Origin: Zygnema cylindricum
Lineage: Eukaryota; Streptophyta; Zygnematophyceae; Zygnematales; Zygnemataceae
Direction of reading: 5' to 3'
Length of the DNA stretch: 64,000 nucleotides
Assembly (NCBI GenBank): GCA_037447655.1
Contig: JBBHKE010002644.1
Span: forward strand, 1-64,000
A model generated the notes under the pieces. The model worked only from the letters and a program-made list of their open reading frames with translations, had not been told where the DNA came from and did not search any database. Each line of letters opens with the position of its first letter. Positions within the stretch are counted from its first letter, which is position 1. The position numbers and the translations under genes were made by a program. Below are positions 36,301 through 45,700 of this stretch, one piece after another.

Positions 36301-37337
36301 ACTGCACCAATCCAGATGCGCCTCTGGAAGCAGATTTGCAGGTATATTCCCTCTCCCACAGCCTCTCCCTCTCCCTCTCCCTCTCCCTCTCCCTCGCCCT
36401 CTCCCTCTCCGTCTTCATTTCTCTCTCTCATATTTTTCATTATTTCTTTGCAGATATGTGTGGAGAACAGTACTACCTACCTGAACCAGGAATGTGCGTC
36501 ATACTATCAAATAACAACTGAGGATCAAAGTAAAACTTGTGAATTTTTATATGAAAATATAACAACGGCACTCGGATTTTTTTCGTTAAATCCGGGACTT
36601 CGCTGCGGCAATCTGATTCCTGGAGAACTTGTAAGAAATTACAATCCTTTTGTATTTCTGGTTATGTATGTGGGATTTCAATGGCCGATGTGGGGAATCT
36701 TTGTAGTAAAAATGAGGTTAACATGAGAATATGTTTCGGGAAATCTGGATTTCGTTGGTGGATGTAGGACTGTGTTACATTTCATCAGTCAGATTTTTAT
36801 AATTACAATTGAAAACTCCCTTTTATATACATTGAATTCCTTGATCAATCACATCGACTAATTGTTTTAGTTTAATAAAGGTCATGTTAAGTCTGTCAGG
36901 TTCTGTGATTGCTCCAGATTTTGTTCTCAATATAACCGTTCCTTTTCTAGAGTTCAACGCGTAAAAACTAAATGGAATACAATTGATAATTTCCCTCCCT
37001 TCTTTTCTTTTCTCTTTTTCTATTTTTCCAGGTTTGTGTTCTTCCAGCCGATCCTCAAGCTTTTGGAGCCAGTGGCTGTACTACTTGTACCACAACGAAC
37101 ATACAAAAGAAAATCACCAAACTAGTGACCATAACGAAAGGAGTGAGTTGCTTGACTTTTTTAACAAGTTCACAGACATTTAAATGTAGTCTTGGTATTT
37201 ATAAATGCCTTAATGGAGGAGCCGGTTGTTCTGACACAAAACTCACAGTCAGCAAAAAAGTATGCGGTCCGGGAACGGCTTATACCTTTCCAACTACAGC
37301 CACGTGTCCTTCTTCTCTGGCGCTTTCCGTAGGTTGA
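24189..37337 (+). CDS. Left-arm copy: secreted CBM14 - papain - Pro-rich stalk - EGF - LysM protein, 18 exons
   Basis: Exons: 24189-24344, 26249-26322, 26556-27438, 27681-27751, 28221-28387, 28596-28847, 29026-29273, 29600-29749, 29983-30256, 30574-32273, 33169-33318, 33690-33735, 33999-34102, 34583-34737, 34970-35092, 36204-36341, 36454-36630, 37032-37337 (stop TGA). Total about 1,720 residues. The 28387/28596 junction is ambiguous: the usual donor at 28384 leaves phase 0, which meets a stop, whereas a donor four bases later fits acceptors at 28584 or 28596. Exon 1 gives a signal peptide (MTQSRFAFSCPILILSVLLS). Modules then run: two six-Cys CBM14-like chitin-binding domains flanking a GKHPPG/proline linker, a papain-type peptidase with an intact Cys/His/Asn triad, a Ser-Pro stalk, two EGF-like domains, and LysM-like repeats. 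Likely a secreted or vacuolar protease that binds a chitin- or GlcNAc-type polymer. Exon 10 is out of frame by one base in this sequence. Confidence 0.8.
25585..25761. repeat. Three tandem copies of a 57-62 bp unit beside the arm boundary
   Basis: The unit beginning GTTTCGCCGTCGTATCTGTT and ending TTTGCGTAACTTT occurs at 25585-25641, 25642-25703 and 25704-25761 with few differences. It ends about 50 bp before the inverted duplication starts and is absent from the right flank. Confidence 0.85.
26249..28387 (+). CDS. Chitin-binding section of the left-arm gene: two CBM14-like domains and a proline linker
   Basis: Domain 1 is split over exons 26249-26322 and 26556 onwards: NKFCEFQVDGFHADLSRRPLC then FYECTGGLLVKYSNCSNGLLF and CDLPHLSSC, six Cys spaced as in peritrophin-A/CBM14. 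Domain 2 is split the same way over 27681-27751 and 28221 onwards: CCQGRKNGTF, LPACSAFCECDTDG, GGVCPDDLLWNQTLGICDY, FPYVTC. In both the intron falls in phase 2 right after the Leu/Ala-Cys, which suggests an ancient tandem duplication of a two-exon domain. Between them lie an acidic stretch, GKHPPGVG-type repeats (about 26908-27110), and SPPPNSPPPHS-type repeats. Confidence 0.8.
28596..30256 (+). CDS. Papain-type (C1A) cysteine peptidase section of the left-arm gene
   Basis: Four exons. The oxyanion Gln and catalytic Cys are in RYQGNCSGCWAYAVVEAVEI, which is split by an intron at 28848. Substrate-pocket sequence follows (LSVQQMLDCMAQYG, CEGGDPRDALEYV), then a central QPVVIGIS strand, the catalytic His in IPNHNMLVMGYG and the catalytic Asn in AKNSWGTAWGESGYIRL. 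All key residues are present. A standard I29 inhibitory propeptide is not seen; the about 80 residues before the Gln (VFTTENYLFRYMSVPS) do not match it, so control of activation must differ. Confidence 0.88.
30574..32273 (+). CDS. Hydroxyproline-rich-type stalk exon, left arm, with a frame shift
   Basis: It begins in frame (NYNYPLPSPITYEDALPS) and passes through HTPPDHSPPPP repeats into SPSPPPPP repeats like extensin or algal wall HRGP stalks. Near 31565-31580 a run of C bases moves the reading from Ser-Pro to Leu/Arg-rich (LLLLPRLLL), which continues to the exon end. There the frame needed for the next exon is the Pro frame (PPPPPKAI, donor GTAAAT, phase 1). The exon is therefore one base short, or two over. 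A miscounted or unstable C run is the simplest cause. Confidence 0.75.
33169..34102 (+). CDS. Two EGF-like domains of the left-arm gene
   Basis: EGF 1 is one exon (33169-33318): ACDGGIIYNTCGGGICV, then YTCNCTSGYTN and NEICTL. EGF 2 spans 33690-33735 and 33999-34102: DVCGAKSYNPCGIGTCV, then EGSYTCDCTTFPGFTS and SATCGP. Each has six Cys in EGF order. They follow the proline-rich stalk directly and have Asn-Gly/Asn-x-Ser/Thr sites, so they are probably extracellular. Confidence 0.8.
34160..34575. repeat. Imperfect intron minisatellite
   Basis: About a dozen diverged units of 30-45 bp resembling AATTGCAGAGTATCAAATCC fill most of the intron 34103-34582. The right-arm intron (about 45950-46350) holds a similar array with a different unit order and count. 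Each unit contains a potential TTGCAG acceptor. Confidence 0.7.
34583..37337 (+). CDS. LysM-like C-terminal section of the left-arm gene
   Basis: Five exons. Repeat 1: YTVPDGGLTCASIAEINLL, LLYLNPHLDPDCGN, EGTVIATG. Repeat 2: GITCGVIYTTQATDTCNSL, LETLTAINPSSGFDC, ADLQICV. Repeat 3: ECASYYQITTEDQSKTCEFL, FSLNPGLRCGNLIPGEL, VCV. The last exon adds a Cys-rich unit (KGVSCLTFL, CLNGGAGCSDTKLTV, KVCGPGT) that may be a fourth, diverged repeat. The LNPxLxCxNLIPGxxVCV pattern is typical of Cys-containing eukaryotic LysM domains, which bind GlcNAc polymers. Domain assignment is by eye. Confidence 0.7.
35749..35925. mobile_element. Old TIR-element copy in a left-arm intron
   Basis: It starts CATTGTGAATCGCCATTAC and ends TTAATAGCAATTCACGGTG followed by TA. 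The matching copy lies at the same intron position in the right arm (44200-44392), so it was present before the inverted duplication. Confidence 0.6.
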
Positions 37338-38412
37338 GAAAATACTAAGTGAAGCATAATGTTGTAGGTTTTAGGTGATAGATTTCTTCGTTTTGTTATA
37401 TCACTTTTTTATACGTCTGAAACGAGTCACTAGTATTGAACATTGAGGGTTGAATTTTTTTGACGATATTTATTAGGAGACTAACCCACAAATTAGGTGG
37501 GTGTTAGCGGAACCGTTAACATTTTGTTAACGAACACGTTAACGTTTTGTTAATGTGATAGTTTTTTACCGTTTGAGTTATTTGTTTATTAGATACTTGA
37601 TGTCCATTGAACTGGATCAATGGTTTAGTGTTGACGTTTTATTAACACTTTTGTACATTATTTTTTTGTTAGTGGTTTCATATGGCATCCGACTTTTTTT
37701 TTCTAGGTCAAATTACGGTGTAATTAAAGTTTTTATCCACAGAGGTAGTGCTATTTATTGATCTATCTTTCAATGTAAGTGTATATATTCGAGGAATATA
37801 CATCCGATGACTATTGTTTCTTCTCATGATGATAAAAGGATTTCGTTTTCCAATTTGTAGCCAATTAAATGGATTGGAGTTAATGATTTTATAACATTAT
37901 TTAATCTGTCCCCCTTTTATTTTTTTGTTTTGGTTCTGCATTTTTTGTCGCATGTGTTTTGCCTTTCACTTCTGTACTTTGTACTTAGTTTGTTATCCAT
38001 CCCGTTTTCATGAAGTTTATGGGTAGTTTATACTTTGGGCTTGCGAGATGACTTTAAGACCAGAAAGATAAAACGATTTCTTAAAAATTGTAGCTTCAGC
38101 ATCAATGATTCTTTACTCTTTGAAACATAGTTGTCCAATTTGTGATTTTTTTTACTTTTTTACAAATATTCACTATTTTTTCTTGATTTTGAGCTTTTCG
38201 TAAATTTAGTATACTTTTCGCTGTACTGCAAAAATGTACAGAAAATTTTTGAAAACTTAAGCCATATCCCTCACATGAATACAAAAATGACTATTTTTTG
38301 CTTCAATTGTGAATTTGTGAATTTCATCCATCCCACATGGTTCATTTTCCGCTCCCACGCTTTCTCTTCCTCTCACCCTCCCAATTCCCATGTCGTCTTT
38401 GACTTATTAACC
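37338..38412. other. 3' flank of the left-arm gene and inner end of the arm
   Basis: Contains GTTAAC-rich sequence at 37508-37556, conserved in the right arm at 42480-42540. Homology to the right arm fades near 37985. No gene is seen. Confidence 0.5.
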
Positions 38413-38610
38413 ATGTCCGGAAGCCCTTCTTATTCCCTTCTCCCTCCCCCACCTCCGCCCAAACCTCGTAAACCTTTGAGGCGTTTGGAATGTCCTGGGT
38501 GTCACAACCTTTTTGCCGCTGGGGCCGGCATTTCCCTTCATACACGGAGTTGTCGACATTGTATAACCTTGGGTGGTCCTTTGTCTATCACCTCTCCTCC
38601 ATCAAAGTAA
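38413..38610 (+). CDS. Short zinc-finger ORF, possibly the 5' end of a LINE ORF
   Basis: From the ATG at 38413: MSGSPSYSLLPPPPPPKPRK, then RLECPGCHNLFAAGAGISLH, then TRSCRHC. CxxC-x12-H-x3-C is a C2H2/CCHC-like finger, and CPxCxxxFxxxxGxxxH resembles the N-terminal finger of LINEs that carry restriction-like endonucleases. The frame ends after 66 codons near a GTAATT that could be a donor. Plus-strand continuation may lie at 39159-39359 or beyond. It could also be a host gene fragment. Confidence 0.4.
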   Translation: MSGSPSYSLLPPPPPPKPRKPLRRLECPGCHNLFAAGAGISLHTRSCRHCITLGGPLSITSPPSK

Positions 38611-38758
38611 TTGCATATTGAAAATTGTGATAAACAATAGATGTTCTAAATCACCTTTACTTACCAGAAATTGCGCACGTCCTTCGGGCAAAGACTTTCG
38701 ACTTTCACGTGTCTTCCTCACTGACAGCTTTACAAACTGATTATTTAACCTATTATAC

Positions 38759-39765
38759 ATGCTTCAAGTGTTAAACAAAGTCGTCTATCATTATTTACTT
38801 GCCTTCCAGTTAGAAAACTTGTATTATCACTTTCAAATTTTGACATAATGTTGGCAATTGCCGATCAGCAACCATCAAAAGGATCCCTTTTGTAAATCCT
38901 TTCATGAATTAAATTTCAATACTTACATCCTTTTGTAATGTGAACGCAGTCTAAGAGAGTCTTCGTAATACATGGTACAACCTCCAACATGGTTCTTAAC
39001 GGTTTCCTTTTTTTAGGGTGTGTTCTTGTCGCTCTTTTTGTTTTTTATCGTTGTTTTTCAGTGTTGGTCATGCCACCCCTTTTGTACCCCCAGACTCAGA
39101 TGGTTTACCATCGTGCTTTTTAATTTATCCTGCAATAAGTATTTGACTTAAATCTTAGATGATAGTTAGGGCAAATTTATCGTACGATTTTAGTATATCG
39201 TACGGTAAGGAGCTCGTAGGTCCGAAGAAGGCCGCATCTCGGCAAGGTATGTCCACTCTCGATGACCATCCGTACATCCCGTCCGTACAGTCAATTTATG
39301 AATTGGTAGGCCTTCCTCAATCGGTGTGCTCTACTGTACCTCCGTGGCCTCCTCCATGAGTCTGTCCTTATCTGCCCTTTCCTCTAGCTTTCGAATCTTC
39401 CTTGGCGTCTCTTGTTCAATTCTCGCAATTTTCTAAGGCCAGAGGTGTGCCCTCGGGGCACCCTCCTTTTAGTCCTCCAAATTTTCCATCACCAGAGTTT
39501 CCTTTGCGCCTTCGAAATTCTCCACAACCGGAGTTTCTACTTTGACCTAAACTGTTTCCCGGTCTCCTCTTTTCCTTAACGATTTCCCTTTTTAATTCAT
39601 GAAAGGATTCTAAACATAAGAGATTTTTCTATGGTCAATGGTCAGCGATTACCAACATTTTTGTCATAGTGTGAAAGTGATAATACAACTTTTCTAATTA
39701 TAAGGCAAGTAAATAATAATAACAATAATAATAATAAGCAGCTTTATTTCACGGCTTGAAGCATG
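38759..39765. mobile_element. Foldback-type element with inverted ends of about 160 bp
   Basis: The left end 38759-38913 and right end 39592-39765 are diverged inverted repeats: CATGCTTCAAG, TATTTACTTGCCTT, TTGTATTATCACTTTCA and TCCTTTCATGAATTAA occur on the left, with their complements in reverse order on the right. The right end also has a short ATA(ATA)n run. The 680-bp interior includes a LINE-tail fragment (39092-39125, minus strand) and a plus-strand frame with no known domain. Confidence 0.6.
39159..39541 (+). other. Unassigned coding-like frame inside the foldback element
   Basis: The frame from 39159 reads SYGKELVGPKKAASRQGMST, then HPYIPSVQSIYELVG and PPWPPP before TGA at 39357. 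After that stop the sequence still looks coding-like (LAFESSLASLVQFSQFSKAR, then PPFSPPNFPSPEFPLRL). No family is recognised. It may be the interrupted continuation of the zinc-finger ORF at 38413. Confidence 0.3.
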
Positions 39766-39977
39766 TAAAATTCATCTAGAAAACAAGTTTGTATTATTGT
39801 AACTCAGGAAGCCACATGAATGGTGAAGTCGAAATTTTTCGTCCTAAAAGATGTGCACAATTTTTAATAACATTAGGAAATAACACTCCTTTAGAACAGC
39901 TTTTCACATTATTCCACAAACAATAAGTTATTCAACTGACTCTGTATAATTGTACCATTGTCCGTATGTGTACAGTA

Positions 39978-40201
39978 CACCGCGAATCGTTATTACTTAT
40001 TAGCGTCAAGGTTTTTTTCGCCACTTAAAACATCTTTTCTCCGTACACACCTGTCGGATTTTTTATTTGAGATCGCCAATCGGAAGTTGAGAACGTTACC
40101 ATTCAATCGCAACCGTCAGATCCACAATCCGACAAGTATGTACGGAGAAAAGATGTTTTAAGTGGCGAAAAAAACCTTGACGCTAATAACGATTCGCGGT
40201 G
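39978..40201. mobile_element. Best-preserved hairpin-type TIR element
   Basis: It begins CACCGCGAATCGTTATTACT and ends GCTAATAACGATTCGCGGTG, preceded by TA at 39976-39977. The ends extend inward as near-perfect complements (AAGGTTTTTTTCGCCACTTA on the left, TAAGTGGCGAAAAAAACCTT on the right, then AACATCTTTTCTCCGTACA and TGTACGGAGAAAAGATGTT), so the element can fold into a hairpin for about 80-100 bp. It has no ORF and sits in the spacer between the duplication arms. Confidence 0.85.
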
Positions 40202-40589
40202 GTTTAATTGTACGGAAAGATATTGACAAATTATATTTGGTTCTTGGTCTATATGCATAATTCAACAACAGTATGTTTTCATATTGAAAATGACTAATTG
40301 TTCAAAGTTTTCATTTCTTTGCGAGTATTAAAAATACGATGTGTATCCCTTTTTCGGTTTTTTAGGTGATATTGTATACTCGGTTCGACCAATTGATTGG
40401 ACCAGAAGCATACCACAATTCAAGTGGTGTTTCGTTGATAAATGGGATTACAATCTTGGTTATGTTTTGCAGAGAATCAAAATGGTCTGAATTTCTTCAA
40501 TCCATCAAAACTTGAATAGCTACGATATTGATGATTTTATAGATGACCAATTGCTTTTCTTCATAAAAAGTTAACAAGACTCTATTACT

Positions 40590-41741
40590 AAAGGGTGTTG
40601 GTAAACTATCTTAAGTACATGGAACCAAAACAAAGTGGACAACAAAGCCAAATCTAAAAAACTAAGTGCAGAGGGAAGCAGGCAAAAGACACACAAAAAA
40701 GCAAACATCATTAACACAAGGAGACAACAAATTTGCCGAATCAACATTACCTGACCAAAACTCAACATAGATAACGATTTACGAAAACAACCTCTTAAGT
40801 CTCCCATGTGTGAGGAAGCACGAGTTCCGGAACACAAAGACGTCCATAATCGCAATGCCTATCGAAAGAGGATAAAAATCTGCACTCGTTGTAAAGCCAC
40901 AGTTAAACGTTGACGATAAAAAGAAATATGGACCGAAGCGGAAGGGCTCATAGGGCCCCGGCTCTCGAAAAAGCATCAACCACAAGTACGGAAACTCGTT
41001 CAACACCACACCCAGACAACCAAATACCACGACGGCCTTCGGAATAAGACTCTGATGGTTTACCATCGCGCTTTTTAACAAAGTCGCCCCCCCCCCCTTT
41101 TTTTTTTGAATAAAGTCATTCATAGTACCTCAGTGTGCATGATCACGCTCTTTTTCTTAGGCGTGTCACCGGCAACGTTCCAACATATCGAGCCGCTTGA
41201 CCGACGATTGTATTCGAGGCATGGTTCGCCAAAACAATGTCAACACATACATGACGTGTGTGACACATGATACACCATCGTTATGTACAATGTCAATCCG
41301 ACGCGAGGGAATAACATGTGAAACCTCACGTTGAACAAAATATCCCACCTGGGAAGTAAGAGTCGCAACGGTGTCGCGAATAGTGTCATGCGTTGGAATC
41401 AACTCTCACCGTGGGAGCAAAGAAGCAGTTGGACGCCATCAGCCTCAGCGACACTCTGGTGAAATATAAAGTGGATAAAATAAGTGTAGCTAAGCCAAGC
41501 TCCTCGACCAGAAAGAAAGTGCGAGGCCAGCGCCTCCAGAAGCTCAGATTGAATGGTGGCGACAACCTTATTGAAAATTGATTCCTGGACACTAGCAACT
41601 GATTTCATACCATGGTAGAGAGAACCAGCATACCTGCTAAAGCAAGAGTAGTAGAACATGACACCTCCTAAATGAACTGTGGAAGGCAAAGACACTGTCC
41701 GGAACCCGGGGGAGAATGGTAGTAAGCACAGGAGTATCACT
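40590..41741 (-). pseudogene. Decayed LINE tail (zinc finger and endonuclease-like region)
   Basis: Minus-strand pieces match the better copy at 57304-58593: ASVQESIFNKVVATIQSELL, then LLLCSHGES, HDTIRDTVATLTSQVGYFVQ, REVSHVIPSRRIDIVHNDG, then AVVVFGCLGVVLNEFPYL. Several frameshifts and stops separate them. The 3' tail reads on the plus strand at about 40595-40700. At 41048-41091 a second tail end sits in the opposite orientation beside a C/T homopolymer, which suggests nested insertions. Confidence 0.75.
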
Positions 41742-42715
41742 AGCCAAAAACCGAGAGACGATATTTGAAATTCGAAGCCTTTTTCAGCTTTGTCCTCTCC
41801 TGCTTTTATTTTAATGCAGCTGCTTTCAAAATGTCAGATTTTTTCTATAGCATTGACCAGAAAAATAAGAGACATGACACGGCAGTTTTTGTCTCCTGGG
41901 CCTTTTTTTTATTTCGAATAGAGAATCGTTGATGCTGGAGCTACAACTTTTTATGAAATCCTTTAAACTTTCGGGTTTTAAAAGACACCTCGCGAGCTGA
42001 AAGAATTAATTTCCCCGTAAACATTATTAAAAGGCGTGATAAAAACAAGCAAAGTACAAGACTGAATTGAAATCCAAAATAAATGGGACAAAAAATGCAA
42101 AAAAAGCCAAAACGATAGAATAATAAGGGGACAAATCAAACAATGTCATAAAATCAATTCAACTGTAATCGGTGTAATTGGCTATAAATCGGAAAACGAA
42201 ATCCTATCTCGTCACGAGAAGAAACAATACCCGTCGAATGTAAATTCGTCGAATACATACACTGATTGAAGGATAGATCAATAAATAACACTACCTCTGT
42301 GGATAAATACTTCTAGTACACAGTAGCTTGACCTAGAAAGAAAAAGTAAAGATGTCATATGCAACAACTAACAAAAAAAATGTTAAAAAATGTTAATAGA
42401 ACATCAACTCTAAACCATTGATCCTGTTCATGTTCAATGGACATCAACTATCAAATAAACAAATAACCCAAACATTAAATAACTATCACGTTGTTAACAA
42501 GTTTAGCTTTCGTTAACAAAAGGTTTCATGTTAACGGTTCCGCTAATACCCACCTTAATTTGTGGGTTAAGACTCCTAATAAATATCGTAAAAAATTGTA
42601 ATAACCCCAGAATGTTCAATCCCAGTGACGACTCCTTCCAGATCAAAGAAATCTATCACTCAAAACCTACGACATTATTCTTTACTTCGTATTTTCTCAA
42701 CCTGCAGAAATTTTC
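41742..42715. other. Inner end of the right arm and 3' flank of the minus-strand gene
   Basis: From about 42050 the sequence is the inverse of the left-arm 3' flank. 41742-42050 is unique spacer. A short duplication (TTTTCTCAACCT with CAG/ACGGAAATT) lies at 42692-42730 across the stop codon. No gene is seen. Confidence 0.5.
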
Positions 42716-45700
42716 TCAACCTACGGAAATTCCCGTCACAGTAGTACACTTACTTGCAACTGTATTTGCTGTTCCCGGGCCGCATACTGTTTTTCCAACT
42801 GTGAGCTTTTTGTCAGTACAACCGGCTCCTCCATTAAGGCATTTATAAAGAGTAAGACTACATTTAAATTTTGTTGTACTCGTTAAAATACTCAAACAAC
42901 TCACTCCTTTTGCTATGGTCACTTTTTTGGTGATTTTCTTTGCTATGTTCGCTGTGGTACAACCGGTACAGCCACTGGATCCAAAAACTTGAGGATCTGC
43001 CGGAAGAACACAAACCTGAAAAAAGAGAAAAAAAGAAAAAAAAAAAGGGAGGGAAATCAGTTGTGTTCGATTTAGTTTTTACGATTTGTACTCTAGGAAA
43101 GGAACGGTTATATTGAGAACAAAATCTGGAGCAATCACAGAACCTGACAAGACTTAACATGACCTTTATTAAACTAAAACAATTAGTCAATGTGGTTGAT
43201 CAAGGAATTCAATGTATATAAAAAGGAGATTTCAATAGTAATTATAAAAATCTGACTGATGAAATGTAACCAAGTTCTACATCCACAAATGAAATCCAGA
43301 TTTCCCGAAACATACTCTCATATCAACCTAATTTTTACTACAAAGATTCTCCACATCGGCCATTAAAACCCCACATACATAACCAGAAATACAAAAGGAT
43401 TGTAATTTCTTACAAGTTCTCCAGGAGTCAGATTGCCGCAGCGAAGTCCCGGATTTAACGAAAAAAATTCGAGTGCCGTTGTTATTCCTTCATACAAAAA
43501 TTCACAAGTTTTATTCTGATCCTCGGTTTTAATTTGATAGTATGACGCACACTCCTGGTTCAGGTAGGTAGTACTGTTCTCCACACAAATCTGCAAAGAT
43601 ATAACGTAAAATATGAGAGAGAGAGAGAGAGATGGATGAAGAGGGAGCGGGAGAGGGAAAGGGACAGGGAGAGGGTCTGGGAGAGGGAGTGGGAGAGGGT
43701 CTGGGAGAGGGAGAGGGAGAGGGTGTGGGAGAGGGAATATACCTGCAAATCTGCTTCCAGAGACGCATCTGGATTGGTGCAGTTTAAACTGCTGGATGGA
43801 TTGATGGCTGTCAAAGTTGCCAAACTGAGAGACTTTGATGGGGCAGTAAAAAGGTCCACAAGACCGTTACATGTGTCAGTCTGTAAACCACAAAGAAAAT
43901 ATGAATTAGTTTCACTATGACAGGTTAGAAACTCAAAATGTCAACAGATGAACCAACATAATAAACAACAGATAAACAACATTATAAACCTTTTACAAAA
44001 GATGTGCGCTACGCACAAGCACCTCTCGCTCTCCCCCCTCTCTCTCTTACATATATAGTATGCGCCAACCAACCGATACAAAAACCACGGATGCATTTCC
44101 TTATTTTCCATTCTACAGATGCACTCTGATGCGCAGCATAATGATACAAAAGTACATATGTTTTTTTCTTTTTTTTTACTTTCGAGTTTATATCGCCTAC
44201 ACCAAGAATTTCTATCAGAGAAAAAATCTTATTGCAAGGGCTTTTTTAGTGATATTAATTTAGGTGTGAAATGGAGTTGGTAATTTATAATCACTTATAC
44301 AACTAGTGCCATACACGTATTAAGGCCAAAAACAACCGGCACAAAAACACACGGCACAGAATAAGTGTTAATCGTAATGGCGATTCACAGTGAACCATTT
44401 GCGTCAACAGAATTTCTCGGCTTCATATCCTTCGTATCCATGTAGTAGTTAAGTGAATCGCTATTAAAATTCCATCAGTAGTGACAGTAGTGTCAGTAGT
44501 GTGTCAGTAGTTTTGCTCCATCTTAAATGGGGGACTTTCTTTCGTCTCAGTTATTTTGCTTTTTTCAGCTCGTCATACCCAATTTATGTAACAGGACATA
44601 TCTGTTCTTGAAAGTGAGTGTAAATTTGACTTGAAACCAAACAATGAAGATTATCAGTGCTTGTACCCAAATTTGGTACAACACAGGGCAAAATGCCAAA
44701 ACTCCACATTATGAACTTGAGGACTGTTTTAGTGTCGTTAACAACGTTCAATTACATTGGCGATTTATGATTGCTCAACTGATCAGTGTTATAAAGTCTG
44801 TCAAACCCAAATACGTGTGTTAGTGATTGTTAAATCTTAATCCAAACGCCGAGCACAAATTGCTAAACTAAATCTTTTTGGATGCGTATTAAAGTTAAGG
44901 TCAATAATACCAATTTAGGTTTTAGCGACTTATATAACACTTTTTAAATAAGTGTTAAAACCACTACTTTATAATTGTTTGTTAAAAAACCATTGATCAG
45001 ATTGTTGTTATTAACTCTAATCACGATAGAAGCTATAGATTTAGCCTAACCACTTAAAATTAAACAAATATAACAATCTCAAGCTACTTCCGACCAACCC
45101 ATGCAAACCTAAATTTGTTGTATTCCTCTCAGTTGTTTCGATGTTTATAGAAACAGAAAGCCACATACCTCACCGCTTGTGCTAAAGAGATGTGAACACA
45201 TGTAACACATTTGGTGGGTACAAGAGGGATTAACAAATTATGTAACGTTTGTAATAAGTTTGGTGGGGAAAACAAGGGACCCGCTAATGTTGCTAAAGAA
45301 ATGAGCCATTTGTCATGAACTCGGTGGGTAAAAATGCACATGACTTACCGCCTGAGTTGTATAGATCACTCCACATGTGATTCCATCTCTAGCGACAGGC
45401 CCAGTTGCGACAACCGTTCCTTCAGAGATTAATAATGCAGTTGTACCATTTCCACAATCAGGATCAAGATGCTGCAAAAAATCCACAATTGCGAACCATT
45501 ACAGAGAGTCATTGAAATTTTATTTTGTTTGACTTTATGTATGATTACAAGTCTGTTTAACCTTTGCAGGGCTGAAAATGTTGTGAAAATGGTTGAAAGA
45601 AAACTTAAAGAAAACTGGTGATTGGAGAAAAAGATGCTATCGACATGATATCAGTATACGGCTGCACTTTAAAAAAAAAAACTCAAATTAATTTTGAGAT

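Larger units (their letters stand above)
25815..37985. repeat. Left arm of a large inverted duplication
   Basis: This stretch is repeated in inverse orientation at about 42050-54597. The outer limit is the word TTCCGATGGAAATCGCG (left) against CGCGATTTCCATCGAAAC (right). The inner limit is near CTGTACTTTGTAC (left) against GCAAAGTACAAGAC (right). Exons are nearly identical; introns differ by substitutions and indels. I could not compute the identity. Confidence 0.9.
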
